The position numbers and the translations under genes are program-made. Of a stretch of 64,000 bases of DNA, positions 28,923 through 40,559 are shown one piece after another. Source of the DNA: Alginatibacterium sediminis (GTDB taxonomy: Bacteria > Pseudomonadota > Gammaproteobacteria > Enterobacterales > Celerinatantimonadaceae); assembly GCF_003610775.1 (NCBI RefSeq), contig NZ_RAQO01000002.1:124001-188000 (forward strand), in the 5' to 3' direction. The notes below the pieces were generated by a model. That model saw nothing but the letters and a program-made list of their open reading frames with translations. It searched no databases and had not been told where the DNA came from. Position 1 is the stretch's first letter. Each line of letters begins with the position of its first letter.

Positions 28923-29795
28923 ATGAGCTGGTCTTTTGAACAACTAAACTCTTTTGTAAATGCAGTGAATTTAGGGAGTTTCTCTGCAGCAGCGCGCCGC
29001 CTTGGTAAAGCACAATCGAGAGTAAGTACCGATATATCCAACTTAGAAGCCGATCTTGGATTTGAGCTATTTGATCGAAGTCAGCGCTTGCCGCAATTGA
29101 CCGATAATGGCAAAGAAATGTTTGTCGAGGCCAAAGCAGTTTTATCGCAATGCCAGCGCTTAAACTCACGGGCGCTTTCAGTATCTGAGGGCAACGAAGC
29201 TGCGATTGTTTTTGCGATCGATGAAGCTGTGCCCATCACTGCCTTTGAGTCATTTTTTGAAAAAATATCAGACCAATTCCCTTTGTTAAAACTGACCATC
29301 ATCAATGGCAGTCAATATGAAATAGCGCAATGGGTCGACGATGGTATTTGCGATCTTGGGATCTTGTTCTATCAACGACAGCTAGCACAGTCATTGGAGT
29401 TCACTTCAATTGGAAGCTTTAAGCAGACTCTAATTGTAGGTAAAAACCATCCTTTATCGGCAACGCCAGCTCCAAACCTGACGCAACTCAATCAATACCG
29501 TCAGTTAGTAATTTGGGATTTAGCCGCCAAAGGCGCACAAGCAATCTCCGCGAAGCACTGGCACATTGACAGCTTCTACTACATTGCAGCCTTAGTGACC
29601 CGCGGTTTAGGCTGGGCCCTAGTACCCGAACACATTGCCAGATCGCCATGGGTTATCGAAGGTATTGATGAACTAAGCTGTGAATACATTCCCGATTCAT
29701 TATTGGTTGAGATGGGAATTGTTATTCGCCGAGACACAGGTATCGGACCCATTATGCAATGGATGTACACCGAGTTAGAGCATTTGTTTGATTGA
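28923..29795 (+). CDS. LysR-family transcriptional regulator
   Basis: This 290-residue protein has a standard LysR architecture. The HTH spans about residues 1-60 (MSWSFEQLNSFVNAVNLGSF, then KAQSRVSTDISNLEADLGFE), and an effector domain of type II periplasmic-binding fold follows. It is divergent from the MATE transporter, and the shared 123-base intergenic region is the likely operator. A bidirectional terminator follows the stop directly. The inducer is unknown. Confidence 0.92.
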   Translation: MSWSFEQLNSFVNAVNLGSFSAAARRLGKAQSRVSTDISNLEADLGFELFDRSQRLPQLTDNGKEMFVEAKAVLSQCQRLNSRALSVSEGNEAAIVFAIDEAVPITAFESFFEKISDQFPLLKLTIINGSQYEIAQWVDDGICDLGILFYQRQLAQSLEFTSIGSFKQTLIVGKNHPLSATPAPNLTQLNQYRQLVIWDLAAKGAQAISAKHWHIDSFYYIAALVTRGLGWALVPEHIARSPWVIEGIDELSCEYIPDSLLVEMGIVIRRDTGIGPIMQWMYTELEHLFD

Positions 29796-29818
29796 AAAAA
29801 CCCTCGCAATGCGAGGGT
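29795..29818. terminator. Bidirectional intrinsic terminator between lysR-type gene and argH
   Basis: The stem CCCTCGC/GCGAGGG (7 bp) has a 3-base loop. It is flanked by six A residues on the left, which form the T-run for minus-strand argH, and by a T-rich stretch on the right. It lies between convergent genes, so it can stop both. Confidence 0.85.
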
Positions 29819-29855
29819 CTATTTGTTGCAATTACATAAATTGAACCGTGGCTAA

Positions 29856-31733
29856 CTAAGCCACGTTTTGTTTATGGATCAGGCTTTGACGGTCTACGAT
29901 AAACTCGAGAGCAACTTCATCACAGGCGTGTTGACGCGGACACATATCACAGTCTTTAAGCACCTTCTCGGGCAGTAAATGCTTGCTGGTTGGGCTGAAG
30001 CCAAGTTTCATAAAGAACTCTGGCACTCGGGTTAACACAAAGACTTTTTCAATTTCCATCTTACGTGCTTTCTTGAGTACAAATTCAACCAAGCCTCGAC
30101 CTTGCCCATGCCCCTGTGAACCAGGATTCATACCTAGAGAGCGAACTTCAGCAAGGCCAGTATCATAGACGTAAAGCGATGCACATCCATTGATGAGCCC
30201 TGCTTGTTCACTTACAGCAAATTCGCCCACGGCTTGAACCAGATCAGGCCTCGCGCGAGGTAAATTCTCTCCGGCATCGGACCAATAACTCACCATCTCT
30301 TCAATTGCATCTAAGTCTGTCATTTTGGCAGCGCGAATGCGCCCACCACTAACATCACGACTCGCTAGACGTTCTTCTGCCTCATTGAGCGCATATTCAA
30401 CCTGTTCGGGTGCGACACCACCTTTAGCTTGACGCTTAGCGAGGGTTGATTCGAGCGACAAATGCGGATAGACATCGTCTTCGATTTCAGGTGCAATCTC
30501 TTTAAACTGAGCAATGCTCATTTCTTCCAAGGGCAGCTCTAGCTCTATCGCTTTGACAACTGCAATACCAACGATGTGGTGTGCTTCTCTAAACGGAATA
30601 CCTTTGGCAACCAAATAGTCTGCCAGTTCGGTTGCGTTGGAGTAACCACCTTGCGCGGCTTCACGGGTTGTCTCTTCATGCACTTGCATATCATCAAGTA
30701 CAAACTCTGCCATCATCAGGCAATCACCCCAGGTATCTAGAGCGTCAAACAGGCCTTCTTTGTCCTCTTGCATATCTTTGTTGTATGCAAGTGGTAGTGC
30801 TTTAAGTGTCATCATGATGCCACTTAAAGAGCCATAAACACGCCCAGCTTTACCACGGATAAGTTCTAATGCATCCGGGTTTTTCTTTTGTGGCATCAAG
30901 CTTGAGCCTGATGTCACTTGGTCAGATAAATCTAAAAATGCTGATTCACCAGAATTGTAAAAAATTAAGTCTTCAGCCATTCGTGACAAATGCAGCATGC
31001 TAATTGAAGCCGTAGAGAGTAGTTCTACCACATGGTCTCGGTCGGAAACTGAATCTAAGCTGTTACGCGTTGCGCGTCGAAAGCCTAAGTCTTTAGCAAT
31101 TTGATCGCGGTCCATTGGATAAGCAGTACCAGCCAAGGCACCACTGCCGAGCGGGCAACTATCTAAACGCTTCAAGCTATCGGTTAAGCGGCTGTAGTCA
31201 CGCTCAAACATTTCAACATACGCCATTGCCCAATGTGAGAAAGTAACTGGTTGTGCACGTTGTAAATGAGTGTAACCCGGTAGAACGGTGGTTTGCTGAG
31301 AGCGCGCGAACAACACCAATTTTTGTTGTAGCTTGTCAAGATGAGCCAGAAGTTCGATGCCTTGATCTTTACACCAAAGCTTAAGATCAGTTGCTACTTG
31401 GTCGTTACGACTACGACCCGTATGTAGTTTTTTACCTAAATCCCCCACCCGTTGAATCAACTGTCCTTCAACCCATGAGTGGATATCTTCGGCATCGCTA
31501 CCTAGAATTTGCTGCGGATTTTCAATAACTTGTTTTAGCAGGTCGTTAAGGGCTTTTTCTAATCGTTGTTGCTCAAGCTCAGTGATAATTCCAACTGATT
31601 TAAGCGCCTTTGACCAAGCAATTGAACCGATAATATCTTGTTCGGCCAAGCGGTAATCAAAACGCAGAGAATCGTTGAATTGTTTGAACCGTGAATCTGC
31701 TGCTTGGGTAAAACGTCCGCCCCACAATGCCAT
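29856..31733 (-). CDS. argH: Argininosuccinate lyase fused to N-acetylglutamate synthase-type GNAT domain
   Basis: This 625-residue bifunctional protein catalyses the last step of arginine synthesis and probably also the first. Residues 1 to about 455 form ArgH, with [14 protein letters not shown] and the fumarase-family signature [11 protein letters not shown]. Residues about 465-625 form a GNAT acetyltransferase ([39 protein letters not shown] with the acetyl-CoA loop, FFMKLGFSP). Such ArgH(A) fusions are known in marine Gammaproteobacteria and give acetylglutamate synthase activity. It is the last gene of argCBFGH(A). Confidence 0.95.
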   Translation of the reverse strand: MALWGGRFTQAADSRFKQFNDSLRFDYRLAEQDIIGSIAWSKALKSVGIITELEQQRLEKALNDLLKQVIENPQQILGSDAEDIHSWVEGQLIQRVGDLGKKLHTGRSRNDQVATDLKLWCKDQGIELLAHLDKLQQKLVLFARSQQTTVLPGYTHLQRAQPVTFSHWAMAYVEMFERDYSRLTDSLKRLDSCPLGSGALAGTAYPMDRDQIAKDLGFRRATRNSLDSVSDRDHVVELLSTASISMLHLSRMAEDLIFYNSGESAFLDLSDQVTSGSSLMPQKKNPDALELIRGKAGRVYGSLSGIMMTLKALPLAYNKDMQEDKEGLFDALDTWGDCLMMAEFVLDDMQVHEETTREAAQGGYSNATELADYLVAKGIPFREAHHIVGIAVVKAIELELPLEEMSIAQFKEIAPEIEDDVYPHLSLESTLAKRQAKGGVAPEQVEYALNEAEERLASRDVSGGRIRAAKMTDLDAIEEMVSYWSDAGENLPRARPDLVQAVGEFAVSEQAGLINGCASLYVYDTGLAEVRSLGMNPGSQGHGQGRGLVEFVLKKARKMEIEKVFVLTRVPEFFMKLGFSPTSKHLLPEKVLKDCDMCPRQHACDEVALEFIVDRQSLIHKQNVA

Positions 31734-31763
31734 GTGAAAATTCCTATCTCTTTCTAAACGGTA

Positions 31764-31789
31764 GCGCCACGGAGCTAAGCCAGTGGCGC
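31764..31789 (-). repeat. Intergenic hairpin between argG and argH
   Basis: A perfect GCGCCAC/GTGGCGC 7-bp stem with a 12-base loop lies between argG and argH on the same strand. No T-run follows, so it is more likely an mRNA-stability or processing element than a terminator. The role is inferred. Confidence 0.5.
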
Positions 31790-31818
31790 GTATATTGCTG
31801 TGTTATTCTTTTAGCTAA

Positions 31819-33039
31819 TTACTGCGATTTTAATGCTTTTATCCGGCTTGCCAATGAATATAGGCGAATAAAGCCTTCGGCATGTTTTTGGTCATAAACG
31901 TCATCAGCGCCAAAAGTTGCAAAGTCTTCAGAGTATAAGCTATTTGGCGAACGTTTTTGTACTGCTTGGACCTGACCTTTATAAAGCTTCAGGACAACAT
32001 CACCAGACATATCTTCAACCAAAGCTTCACTTGCAGCAATTAAAGACTTACATAGTGGCGTGAACCAACGTCCATCATATACCAAGTGTGCCATTTGTTG
32101 CCCCACTTGATTGCGCCAAGTACGGCTAGTCTTATCCAACACCAATTCTTCAATGGCTTGCAGTGCTGCAACCATAACCGTACCGCCAGGGGTTTCATAA
32201 CAACCACGTGACTTCATGCCGACTAAGCGGTTTTCAGTAATATCGATACGGCCTACGCCATGAGCAGCAGCAATATCGTTTAGGGCAACAAGAGCGTTAT
32301 AAGGCGACAATTGTTTCTCATTTACTGAAACTATACGTCCTTTGTCCACACCTAAGGTCACATACTCTGGCTCATTAGGTGCATCGATAGGATCAACTGT
32401 TAGCGTCCAAACACCTTTACTAGGCTCGTTCCATGGGTCTTCTAGCTCACCGCCTTCGTGAGAGATGTGCCATGCGTTTGCATCGCGGCTATAGATCTTA
32501 GTTGCACTTGCTGTAGTTGCGATATCACGCTCGGCCAAGTAGTCCAACAAATCTTCACGGCTAACCATATCCCATTCTCTCCACGGGGCGATCACGGTGA
32601 GCTCAGGGGCTAGTGCTGCAAAACAGCCTTCGAAACGGATTTGGTCATTACCTTTACCGGTACAACCGTGACATACCGCGTCGGCGCCTGTTTTACGAGC
32701 GACTTCGACCTGTGCTTTTGCAATAATTGGACGAGCCATCGAAGTACCCAGTAAGTAGGTTCCTTCGTAAATAGCGCCGGTTGCTATGGTTGGATAAATA
32801 TAGTCAGCAACAAACTCGTCTTTAAGATCAACAATGTGACACTCGCTGGCACCTGAGGCGATGGCTTTCTCATGCAAGCCTTCAAGTTCTTCATCGCCTT
32901 GGCCAACATCGGCACAAAAAGCAATAATTTCGCAGTTATTGTAGTTTTCTTTAAGCCACGGAATGATTGCCGAGGTATCCAAGCCGCCTGAATAGGCCAA
33001 AACGACCTTTTTAATCTCTTTAGTTTGTAGAAGTGCCAT
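31819..33039 (-). CDS. argG: Argininosuccinate synthase
   Basis: This 406-residue enzyme condenses citrulline and aspartate using ATP. It has the N-type ATP pyrophosphatase P-loop [11 protein letters not shown], the [19 protein letters not shown] segment and [17 protein letters not shown]. The length is typical of the short (non-enteric) class of bacterial ArgG. It lies between argF and argH in the arginine operon. Confidence 0.97.
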   Translation of the reverse strand: MALLQTKEIKKVVLAYSGGLDTSAIIPWLKENYNNCEIIAFCADVGQGDEELEGLHEKAIASGASECHIVDLKDEFVADYIYPTIATGAIYEGTYLLGTSMARPIIAKAQVEVARKTGADAVCHGCTGKGNDQIRFEGCFAALAPELTVIAPWREWDMVSREDLLDYLAERDIATTASATKIYSRDANAWHISHEGGELEDPWNEPSKGVWTLTVDPIDAPNEPEYVTLGVDKGRIVSVNEKQLSPYNALVALNDIAAAHGVGRIDITENRLVGMKSRGCYETPGGTVMVAALQAIEELVLDKTSRTWRNQVGQQMAHLVYDGRWFTPLCKSLIAASEALVEDMSGDVVLKLYKGQVQAVQKRSPNSLYSEDFATFGADDVYDQKHAEGFIRLYSLASRIKALKSQ

Positions 33040-33085
33040 GTGCTATTCCTTTAAAAGTATTTGCCGATACCGGACAAAGTCTATT

Positions 33086-34003
33086 TTATTTTGCGATTAA
33101 CGAAACCAAAACTGCATTTTGGGCATGCATTCTGTTTTCGGCTTGGTCGAATATAATTGAGCTAGGGCCATCCATAACTTCAGATGTAATTTCTAACTCT
33201 CGATGTGCGGGCTGACAATGCAAGACATGCGAAATACCATTGTCGTTCATCATTTGCTGATTGATTTGATACGGCATATAACGAGACTTAACCGCTTCTA
33301 AAGGTGTGTCATCGCCCATAGAAACCCAAGTGTCCCCATAGACAACATCAAAGCCTTTAATCGCGTTGATATCGTCACTTACAATAATTTTACCGCCATG
33401 CTTAGCCGCCAACGCTTGAGCTTGTTGAACAATTTGCGCATCAGGACTGTATCCTTTAGGGCAAATAGCTGCCACTTCCATACCTAAGATCGCACCACCC
33501 AGAAGTAATGAATGAGTCACGTTATTACCTTCGCCAAGATAGGCCAGTTTTACTTTGGACAAATCAGAATAGTTTTCTGCGATGGTTTGGAAATCGGCAA
33601 GACCTTGGCAGGGGTGGTACAGGTCACACAGTGAATTGATAACTGGCACATTGCTATACTCGCGTAGTTCTAACAAGGTTTTGTGAGAATTAACTCGAGC
33701 TACAATGCCATCGGCCCAGCGGGTAATATTAGAAGCAAAATCTTTAACGGTTTCGCGAACACCCATAGCACCATTTTGTTGGTCGAGATAAACCGCATGC
33801 CCACCTAAGCGATTAATACCTATATCGAAAGTTACGCGGGTTCGCAGTGATTGCTTTTCAAATAGCGTGACGACACTTTTTCCGACAAGCGCTTGTGAGT
33901 AATCTTGCGGTTTTTGTTTTATTTTTGCAGCGAGTTCTAGCAAGCCCAATAGTTGGTCTTGATTGAGTTGATTTAGGCTTAATAAACTATTTAGTTGTGA
34001 CAT
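33086..34003 (-). CDS. argF: Ornithine carbamoyltransferase
   Basis: This 305-residue enzyme makes citrulline from ornithine and carbamoyl phosphate. The carbamoyl-phosphate motif is present as SLRTRVTFDIG, the ornithine-loop motif as LHCQPAHRELE, and VINSLCDLYHPCQGLADFQT is typical of the family. It sits in the arginine operon between argB and argG, 17 bases after argB, so a biosynthetic role is clear. Confidence 0.96.
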   Translation of the reverse strand: MSQLNSLLSLNQLNQDQLLGLLELAAKIKQKPQDYSQALVGKSVVTLFEKQSLRTRVTFDIGINRLGGHAVYLDQQNGAMGVRETVKDFASNITRWADGIVARVNSHKTLLELREYSNVPVINSLCDLYHPCQGLADFQTIAENYSDLSKVKLAYLGEGNNVTHSLLLGGAILGMEVAAICPKGYSPDAQIVQQAQALAAKHGGKIIVSDDINAIKGFDVVYGDTWVSMGDDTPLEAVKSRYMPYQINQQMMNDNGISHVLHCQPAHRELEITSEVMDGPSSIIFDQAENRMHAQNAVLVSLIAK

Positions 34004-34020
34004 GCTTGTTCCAAAATTGG

Positions 34021-34836
34021 TTAAAAGGTGTTTCCAACAATCCGTGTTCCCTGGGCCTGACCCAGCGCCATCTTATGTTCGGGGCTTGCGCCCAAACTTC
34101 GTAAGAATTGCGCTAAATGCGCAGGCTGCTTCCATGAGGCTAAATTAACCGGTGCTCCAATATTTGCTGATGCTTCGAGTGCTGCTTTTACTTTGACCAA
34201 CATACCATCAGTGATGACTTTAGCATCAATCAATTGTTGAGCAGATTTCGGAGTTATTTCGGCGATAACTTTACCATCGTGATCCAACACCCCTGGCACG
34301 TCCGATAACAACAGCAATGGCGCTTGCAACAAACTAGCAATTACGATTGCAGCGTCGTCAGCATTTACATTGTATAGATCGCCCTGCTCACCGATACCAA
34401 TTGAACTGATAACCGGCATAAAACCCGATCCCAGTAACAGCTCTAGTAAGTTGGCATCTTTAGCCGTGCATTTACCCACTTGCCCTAAACGTGGGTCAAG
34501 CTGCTCAACATGGGTCATATTGCCATCACCAAGACACAAACCAACCGCATTAAAGCCGCTGGTCTTAGCCTGTGCACATAACAACTTGTTACTCGTACCT
34601 GCTAACGCACCTACAATAAACGGAATTTGGTCAAGCGGTGTCACTCTTAATCCGTCTAGCTTTTCACTGCTTTTACCTAAACCACTTAGCAGTTCATCAA
34701 CAATTATCCCACCGCCATGCACCAACACCAAAGGCTGGTTGTCTAGCTCGCCAAGCGCCACAAAAAGGTTGGCTAAGGCTTCAGGAGCATTAAGAATGGC
34801 CCCGCCAAGCTTAATAATAATAGGCTTCACGCTCAT
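34021..34836 (-). CDS. argB: Acetylglutamate kinase
   Basis: This 271-residue enzyme phosphorylates N-acetylglutamate. It has KLGGAIL and [13 protein letters not shown] for nucleotide binding, an [20 protein letters not shown] segment, and [18 protein letters not shown]. Its length fits the short, arginine-insensitive (enteric-like) class without an N-terminal helix. Its start overlaps the argC stop by four bases. Confidence 0.96.
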   Translation of the reverse strand: MSVKPIIIKLGGAILNAPEALANLFVALGELDNQPLVLVHGGGIIVDELLSGLGKSSEKLDGLRVTPLDQIPFIVGALAGTSNKLLCAQAKTSGFNAVGLCLGDGNMTHVEQLDPRLGQVGKCTAKDANLLELLLGSGFMPVISSIGIGEQGDLYNVNADDAAIVIASLLQAPLLLLSDVPGVLDHDGKVIAEITPKSAQQLIDAKVITDGMLVKVKAALEASANIGAPVNLASWKQPAHLAQFLRSLGASPEHKMALGQAQGTRIVGNTF

Positions 34837-35843
34837 AGCAATGACTCCATCATGTCAAAACCAAAGCGAATGTTAATACACTGCATGGCCTGACTTGCGG
34901 CGCCTTTCAATAAATTGTCCTCTGCACTCACCACAATCAAGTCTTGGCCCTGCTGTTGCCATGCCAAATCTAAAAATGGAGTGTTCACTACGCTTTGCAA
35001 CTTTGGCCAAGCGCCATCGAGTAGACGCACGATGGGCTGATCTTGATAGGCACTCACGTATGCTTGCTGTACTTGTTCAGGTGTCGTTCCCGCTTTAAGA
35101 ACCACGTTCATGGTTGCAAGAATACCGCGCTTATAGGAGCCCAAATGAGGGGTAAATATAACGTCTTGGCCCAAATGATGAACTATTTCAGGCTGATGGC
35201 GGTGATTGAACACGCCATAGGGTTGTAAACTCACTTCGCAAAAACTAGAGCCCATGCTGGCTTTACGCCCTGCACCACTTACGCCGCTGGTTGCGTTAAT
35301 AACTGATTTATGGGAGTCACTAATAAGATTAGCGTTGGCTAAGGGCTTTAAGGCAGTCAAGGCGGCGGTTGTATAACAACCAGGGACAGCAATTAAACGT
35401 GTTTGCGCAACTTGTGCTGCGTTGTGCTCAGCTAAACCATACACCGCTTCTTCTAGCAGCTCAGGATAACGATGCTCAAAGCCGTAAAACTGCTGGTAGA
35501 AGTCAGTATTCGGAACTCTAAACGCTCCAGAAAGATCAAACACTATGCATGCGCAATCAAGTAAGGCCGCGGCAATATCGTGACTGACTTCATGGGCAGT
35601 TGCTAATAGAACCACATCAACATTGGGAAATAATTGTGGAATATCCTGAGGATCAAGCCCTTCGAGCTCTAGATCAACAATACCACTTAGTTCACCGTAT
35701 AAACTAGACAAAGGTTTTCCAGCATCTACACTATTTTTACTAACATATAAACGGCTCAAGCTCAGCTGTGGGTGACGATTCACCATTTTAGCAAGCTCTG
35801 CACCCGTGTATCCGCTAGCGCCAATAATTACTGTATTTAACAT
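34833..35843 (-). CDS. argC: N-acetyl-gamma-glutamyl-phosphate reductase
   Basis: This 336-residue NADPH-dependent reductase is the first gene of the arginine operon. It starts [20 protein letters not shown], with the Rossmann GASGYTG motif, and has the catalytic Cys in [12 protein letters not shown]. The ATG at 35843 is preferred because it places the Rossmann strand at the N-terminus; an extension upstream is open but non-conserved. A promoter covered by tandem ARG boxes lies about 100 bases upstream. Confidence 0.96.
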   Translation of the reverse strand: MLNTVIIGASGYTGAELAKMVNRHPQLSLSRLYVSKNSVDAGKPLSSLYGELSGIVDLELEGLDPQDIPQLFPNVDVVLLATAHEVSHDIAAALLDCACIVFDLSGAFRVPNTDFYQQFYGFEHRYPELLEEAVYGLAEHNAAQVAQTRLIAVPGCYTTAALTALKPLANANLISDSHKSVINATSGVSGAGRKASMGSSFCEVSLQPYGVFNHRHQPEIVHHLGQDVIFTPHLGSYKRGILATMNVVLKAGTTPEQVQQAYVSAYQDQPIVRLLDGAWPKLQSVVNTPFLDLAWQQQGQDLIVVSAEDNLLKGAASQAMQCINIRFGFDMMESLL

Positions 35844-35943
35844 GCTGCTACAACCCCTTCGCAGTACTAAAAGTTCATGCATTGAACTCAGAAAAAAATA
35901 TGTTTTAGATGTTTTGACAGTTCACACATCTTATTTAACAGGA

Positions 35944-35971
35944 ATAGTAACAGAGCGATATTTTTATTCAA
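35944..35971 (-). promoter_or_regulatory. Putative argC operon promoter
   Basis: On the minus strand TTGAAT (35971-35966) and TACTAT (35949-35944) are spaced by 16 bases. The -35 region overlaps the first ARG box, the classic layout for ArgR repression. Confidence 0.6.
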
Positions 35972-35993
35972 TAAAAATGAATAAGTATTTGAT
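35955..35993. promoter_or_regulatory. Tandem ARG boxes (ArgR operator)
   Basis: Two 18-bp ARG-box-like sites (35955-35972 and 35976-35993) are separated by three bases, as in enteric operators. The first has a perfect ATTCA half and the second a perfect TGAAT half (consensus TGAATwwwwATTCA). They overlap the arg promoter. ArgR-arginine repression is inferred from this match. Confidence 0.7.
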
Positions 35994-36033
35994 GGAAATT
36001 TTCTATCTCGAATGTAGTATTTTAATCAAAACT

Positions 36034-36062
36034 TTGACTGAGAACTCTTGCTCGGGTAAATT
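36034..36062 (+). promoter_or_regulatory. Putative ppc promoter
   Basis: TTGACT (36034-36039) and TAAATT (36057-36062) are spaced by 17 bases, about 90 bases before the ppc start and just right of the ARG boxes. Confidence 0.55.
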
Positions 36063-36153
36063 TTGTGAGCCACTGCAAGATTAACTGTAGTTTTATTACA
36101 AGCAAGCCCATAAAGTGTCGGCAACATCACTTTGGGTCATAAAGGAAAATAGT

Positions 36154-38799
36154 ATGGCGGATTTACCAACACATGAATCAAACAGCAGTAGTTTAAGTTC
36201 CAACGTTAGCCTTTTAGGGCAATTACTGGGAAAAACGATTCAGGCTCACCTCGGTGAAGAATTTCTTAGCAAAATTGAAACTATCCGGGGCTTAGCGAAA
36301 CAATCTCGAAATGGTGATGACCAAGCCCGCCAAGAATTATTGAGTTTATTGCGTAATCTCAGCGATGATGAACTACTACCGGTTTCACGCGCCTTTAGCC
36401 AATTTTTAAATTTAGCCAATATCGCAGAGCAATTTCATACGGTTTCGCGTAATTGCGAGGGCGATAGCTGTTCGTGTGACCCTATCGAAGCTTTATTTGT
36501 TCGCTTGAAGGAACAAAACCTAAGTGATGATCAAATCAAAAAAGCGATTCACGAGTTATCAATTGAATTGGTGCTAACGGCTCACCCTACCGAAGTGACG
36601 CGCCGAACTTTGATCAACAAACATGTCGCGATTAACGACTGCCTTGACTGGTTGGAGTTAGACGGTTTACCAAAAAACGAGCGTCAACGCCTGTTAGATC
36701 GCCTTGAGCAATTGGTTAATCAAGCTTGGCATACAGACGAAATCAGAAAACAACGTCCAACGCCAGTAGATGAAGCGAAATGGGGCTTTGCTGTAATCGA
36801 GAATTCGCTCTGGCAAGCGGTCCCTGAATTCTTACGTCAGTTTGAAAAGCTCACCCTTGAGCATTTCAATATGCGCTTACCGCTAGACGCTGCCCCGATC
36901 ATCTTTACCTCGTGGATGGGTGGAGACCGTGACGGAAACCCCTTTGTTACGGCTAAAGTGACTGAAGAAGTGTTACTAAGCAGCCGCTGGGTAGCCGTTG
37001 ACCTTTACTTAAAAGAAATTAGTCAACTGGTCTCAGAGCTGTCAATGAGCGATGCTAATGAGCAACTCATGCAGTACAGCAACGATCACGATGAACCCTA
37101 TCGCGTTATCTTAAAAGAACTGCGTAATGACTTACGTGAAACCCATCAGTATTTGAGCGCTGTACTCCAAGGTCACTATACTGAAGCTCGCGATCTAATC
37201 ACCAGCACCGAACAAGTTCGCGAACCATTAGAGCTTTGTTACCATTCGCTACACGATTGTGGCATGGGTATTATTGCTGATGGTTCACTACTTGATGTAC
37301 TGCGCCGTTTGGCGTGTTTTGGCATCAACCTTGTGCGCTTAGACATTCGCCAAGATAGTCAACGCCATACTGACGTATTTTCTGAGCTAACTCGTCACCT
37401 AGGCTTAGGCGACTATGCGCATTGGGAAGAACGTGACAAACAGAGCTTTTTACTGCAAGAGCTAAATAGCAAGCGTCCACTAATTCCGCGAAAATGGGAA
37501 CCTAGTGAAGCGGTTCAAGAAGTACTCGATACCTGCCACGTGGTATCACAACAAAACCGTGACGCACTCGGTATCTATATTATCTCCATGGCAAGTCATC
37601 CATCGGATGTTCTAGCGGTGCAGTTGCTATTAAGTGAAGCCGGTTGCCCATTCAGATTGCCAGTTGCTCCCTTATTTGAAACCTTAGACGATCTTAATAA
37701 CGCTCCTGCCACCATGCAAAACTTATTAGGTGTAGATTGGTATCGCGGCTATATCAACGGCCATCAGCATGTAATGATTGGCTATTCAGACTCAGCCAAA
37801 GATGCCGGCGTACTTGCAGCGTCTTGGGCTCAATATCGTGCTCAAGAGTCTTTAGTGGCTATATGCGCCAATCAACAAATCAAGCTGACTTTATTCCATG
37901 GTCGTGGCGGTACGATTGGTCGCGGTGGTGCACCGGCACATGCAGCTTTACTTTCACAACCTCCGGGCTCCTTAGACGGTGGTCTGCGCGTCACCGAGCA
38001 AGGTGAGATGATTCGCTTTAAGTTTGGTCTACCAAAAGTGGCATTGGCAAGTCTAGAAATCTACGCAAGCGCAGTGCTAGAGGCGAATCTGAAGCCGCCT
38101 ATGGAACCACTACCACAGTGGCGCGAACTAATGGACCAAATGGCAGCGACCTCTTGTGATGCTTATCGCAAAGTACTTTGGGGCGAAGAGCAATTTGTTC
38201 CGTATTTCCGCGCTGCCACACCTGAAGGCGAGCTTGGTAAACTGCCTCTGGGTAGCCGACCAGCTAAACGTCGTTTGGATGGTGGTGTTGAAAGTTTGCG
38301 AGCGATTCCTTGGATTTTCTCTTGGTCACAAAATCGCTTACTCCTACCAGCATGGCTCGGTAGCGGTGAAGCACTGCAAGAAATTATCGATAAAGAGCAA
38401 CAACAGACACTCAGCGATATGACCCAATGGCCATTTTTCTACAATCGCCTAGAAATGTTAGAAATGGTATTTATGAAAGCCGATAGCTGGCTGTCGCAGA
38501 TCTATGATGACCGCTTAGTTGCTGATGAGCAAAAACCACTGGGCGTCAGTTTACGCGAGAATCTACAACAGGCACGCAGTAATCTATTGTCGCTAATCAA
38601 AAAGGACGAGTTGCTGAGCCATCAGCCATGGGTGGTTGAGTCCATTAACTTGCGTAACCCGTATATTGACCCCTTGCATGTATTGCAGGTTGAGTTGCTT
38701 AATCGCTCGCGCAACAATAGTGAAATACACCCGCTTGTCGACCAAGCTCTAATGGTCAGCATCGCTGGTATTGCTGCTGGTATGCGTAATACCGGCTAG
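36154..38799 (+). CDS. ppc: Phosphoenolpyruvate carboxylase
   Basis: This 881-residue anaplerotic enzyme makes oxaloacetate from PEP and bicarbonate. It shows both active-site signatures, [13 protein letters not shown] and [13 protein letters not shown], with the catalytic loop [16 protein letters not shown] and the conserved C-terminal RNTG. The start at 36154 (MADLPTHES) was chosen for the AAGGA upstream and because the length then matches the E. coli enzyme. It is divergent from the arginine operon, as in many Gammaproteobacteria, but here without argE between them. Confidence 0.97.
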   Translation: MADLPTHESNSSSLSSNVSLLGQLLGKTIQAHLGEEFLSKIETIRGLAKQSRNGDDQARQELLSLLRNLSDDELLPVSRAFSQFLNLANIAEQFHTVSRNCEGDSCSCDPIEALFVRLKEQNLSDDQIKKAIHELSIELVLTAHPTEVTRRTLINKHVAINDCLDWLELDGLPKNERQRLLDRLEQLVNQAWHTDEIRKQRPTPVDEAKWGFAVIENSLWQAVPEFLRQFEKLTLEHFNMRLPLDAAPIIFTSWMGGDRDGNPFVTAKVTEEVLLSSRWVAVDLYLKEISQLVSELSMSDANEQLMQYSNDHDEPYRVILKELRNDLRETHQYLSAVLQGHYTEARDLITSTEQVREPLELCYHSLHDCGMGIIADGSLLDVLRRLACFGINLVRLDIRQDSQRHTDVFSELTRHLGLGDYAHWEERDKQSFLLQELNSKRPLIPRKWEPSEAVQEVLDTCHVVSQQNRDALGIYIISMASHPSDVLAVQLLLSEAGCPFRLPVAPLFETLDDLNNAPATMQNLLGVDWYRGYINGHQHVMIGYSDSAKDAGVLAASWAQYRAQESLVAICANQQIKLTLFHGRGGTIGRGGAPAHAALLSQPPGSLDGGLRVTEQGEMIRFKFGLPKVALASLEIYASAVLEANLKPPMEPLPQWRELMDQMAATSCDAYRKVLWGEEQFVPYFRAATPEGELGKLPLGSRPAKRRLDGGVESLRAIPWIFSWSQNRLLLPAWLGSGEALQEIIDKEQQQTLSDMTQWPFFYNRLEMLEMVFMKADSWLSQIYDDRLVADEQKPLGVSLRENLQQARSNLLSLIKKDELLSHQPWVVESINLRNPYIDPLHVLQVELLNRSRNNSEIHPLVDQALMVSIAGIAAGMRNTG

Positions 38800-38824
38800 G
38801 CAAACTAGCTTTCCAGCATTACTA

Positions 38825-38848
38825 AAGCGGGCTCGGCCCGCTTTTTTT
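38825..38848 (+). terminator. Intrinsic terminator of ppc
   Basis: The stem AAGCGGGC/GCCCGCTT (8 bp) has a TCG loop and is followed by T residues, 25 bases after the ppc stop. Confidence 0.93.
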
Positions 38849-38942
38849 GTAACAAAAATATAACATTTTGACTAAGGTCTAATTTCCTTCAGCACCAACA
38901 ACTAGCCAAACTAATAGCCACTTCATCTCTATAGTGCTACTT

Positions 38943-40523
38943 ATGAAACGTTTTTTTTGGTTGGGCCTAGGTTTCGCATACCTAGCATTTATAATGTTTT
39001 TACAATGGTTTTGCGAACAGTTATTACCAACTTCAGCCATAGCTGCGCGCTATTTTATAACCGCTGGCGTCAGCACGCTAAGTATTATCGCTTTGTGTAT
39101 TTTTCAACAACGGACCCTAAAACGAGTTCTTTCTCAGGGCCCAGACAATTCAAGTTTTAATCGTTCAGCTGGGAATATCAGTGCACTAACCAGTCAAATT
39201 GCGATTGGCGCAGCTGAGGTGTCGCATTTTGTCGATGAAGTAAATCAGAGTATTGATAACAATGGCGAATACGCTAGCCGCATTGCGGTAGCTGCCGAAC
39301 AACTTAACCAGACGACTAAAAGTTTAGGTGACAATGCTAAACATGTTCTAGAGCAAGCGCGTCATGCTCAACAACTAAGCCAAAATGGAAAAATAACCAC
39401 CCAAGAAGGCTACCGGTCAATTGTCCAATTAAGCAAAGATGTCGACACTGCGGCATCACAATTATTGGCCTTAAAATCCAGCGCAGATCAAATTCGTAAT
39501 ATCACTAGTTTAATTGGTGGCGTAGCTGAACAAACCAACTTACTTGCGCTCAATGCAGCCATCGAAGCTGCACGAGCGGGCGAACACGGCCGCGGGTTTG
39601 CCGTGGTTGCTGACGAAGTAAGGGCACTTGCGGCCAAATCGGCACAAGCCACTAACGACATAGAAAGCATGCTAGCTAACATCCACAATGAAACTGACCA
39701 AACTTCGGCATTAATGCAGCAAGTGGTTGAGCAAACCTCCAGTGTTGTGGAGGCCATGCAAAAACTTGACGAAGGCTTTGGCGACATATCGTCCAGCATC
39801 GACCAATCCACCGATGCTATTGGACATATCGAGTCGGCTTTGCAAGAACAAGCCGATACCACAGCGGATATTTCAAGCTCAATTAATCAAGTACGCGACT
39901 CACTTACCCATACCGGTAGCCGCAGCAAAGACATTTCGAGCCAAGCCTATTCTTTATCGCAAACCACCGAAGGGATATTTACTGAGCTCGGCGATTGGGA
40001 AACGGGAACCTTTGAACAGCAAGTACTGGAAGAAGCGAATAGCGCCGCACTGCGCTGTGGCGAGGAGCTAGCAAACGGGCTATTAAGCGGCCAATTCACC
40101 GAAAGAGATCTTTTTGACCCTAAATACGAAGAACAAAGTGGCACCAACCCACCGAAATATTCGACACCATTTGACGAACTAACTGATAAATTGTTTCCGG
40201 CTATCCAAGAACCAATCCTCGAACGTAATCCACAAATTATTTATGCCGGCGCAGTCGATCAACGCGGATACTTTCCTACCCATAACCGTCGATTTAGCCA
40301 AATTTTGACTGGCGACTACCAGTTGGACATGGCAAATAACCGCACTAAGCGTATTTTTGACGACCCAACCGGGATACGCTGTGGTAAACACACCGATAAA
40401 GTGTTGCTACAAACTTATAAGCGCGATACCGGAGAAGTAATGCACGATTTATCAGTGCCAATATTTGTAAATGAGCGCCATTGGGGTGGTTTTAGAATTG
40501 GCTTTAAGGCGAGCAACGACTAA
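38943..40523 (+). CDS. Methyl-accepting chemotaxis protein with C-terminal cytoplasmic sensor-like domain
   Basis: This protein has 526 residues. Two membrane segments near the N-terminus (about 4-26 and 35-56) enclose almost no periplasmic loop. The signalling coiled coil spans about 70-350, with tip [20 protein letters not shown] and [16 protein letters not shown]. After it comes a C-terminal domain (about 370-526) containing [22 protein letters not shown] and [14 protein letters not shown], seen on other transducers and probably PAS/Cache-like. Sensing is therefore likely cytoplasmic and C-terminal. The ATG at 38943 is preferred to a GTG three codons upstream. Confidence 0.9.
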   Translation: MKRFFWLGLGFAYLAFIMFLQWFCEQLLPTSAIAARYFITAGVSTLSIIALCIFQQRTLKRVLSQGPDNSSFNRSAGNISALTSQIAIGAAEVSHFVDEVNQSIDNNGEYASRIAVAAEQLNQTTKSLGDNAKHVLEQARHAQQLSQNGKITTQEGYRSIVQLSKDVDTAASQLLALKSSADQIRNITSLIGGVAEQTNLLALNAAIEAARAGEHGRGFAVVADEVRALAAKSAQATNDIESMLANIHNETDQTSALMQQVVEQTSSVVEAMQKLDEGFGDISSSIDQSTDAIGHIESALQEQADTTADISSSINQVRDSLTHTGSRSKDISSQAYSLSQTTEGIFTELGDWETGTFEQQVLEEANSAALRCGEELANGLLSGQFTERDLFDPKYEEQSGTNPPKYSTPFDELTDKLFPAIQEPILERNPQIIYAGAVDQRGYFPTHNRRFSQILTGDYQLDMANNRTKRIFDDPTGIRCGKHTDKVLLQTYKRDTGEVMHDLSVPIFVNERHWGGFRIGFKASND

Positions 40524-40559
40524 ACATCAGTAAAAACTATAATTTAGTGTAGTCTTGAC

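Noticed and set aside
34370-34876. Plus-strand open frame of 168 codons opposite argB
   Set aside because: Shadow of argB, with a Ser/Pro/Leu-rich translation and no ribosome-binding site or family likeness.
35806-36084. 92-codon plus-strand frame spanning the argC start and ARG boxes
   Set aside because: It overlaps the argC coding start and the operator region, with no ribosome-binding site.
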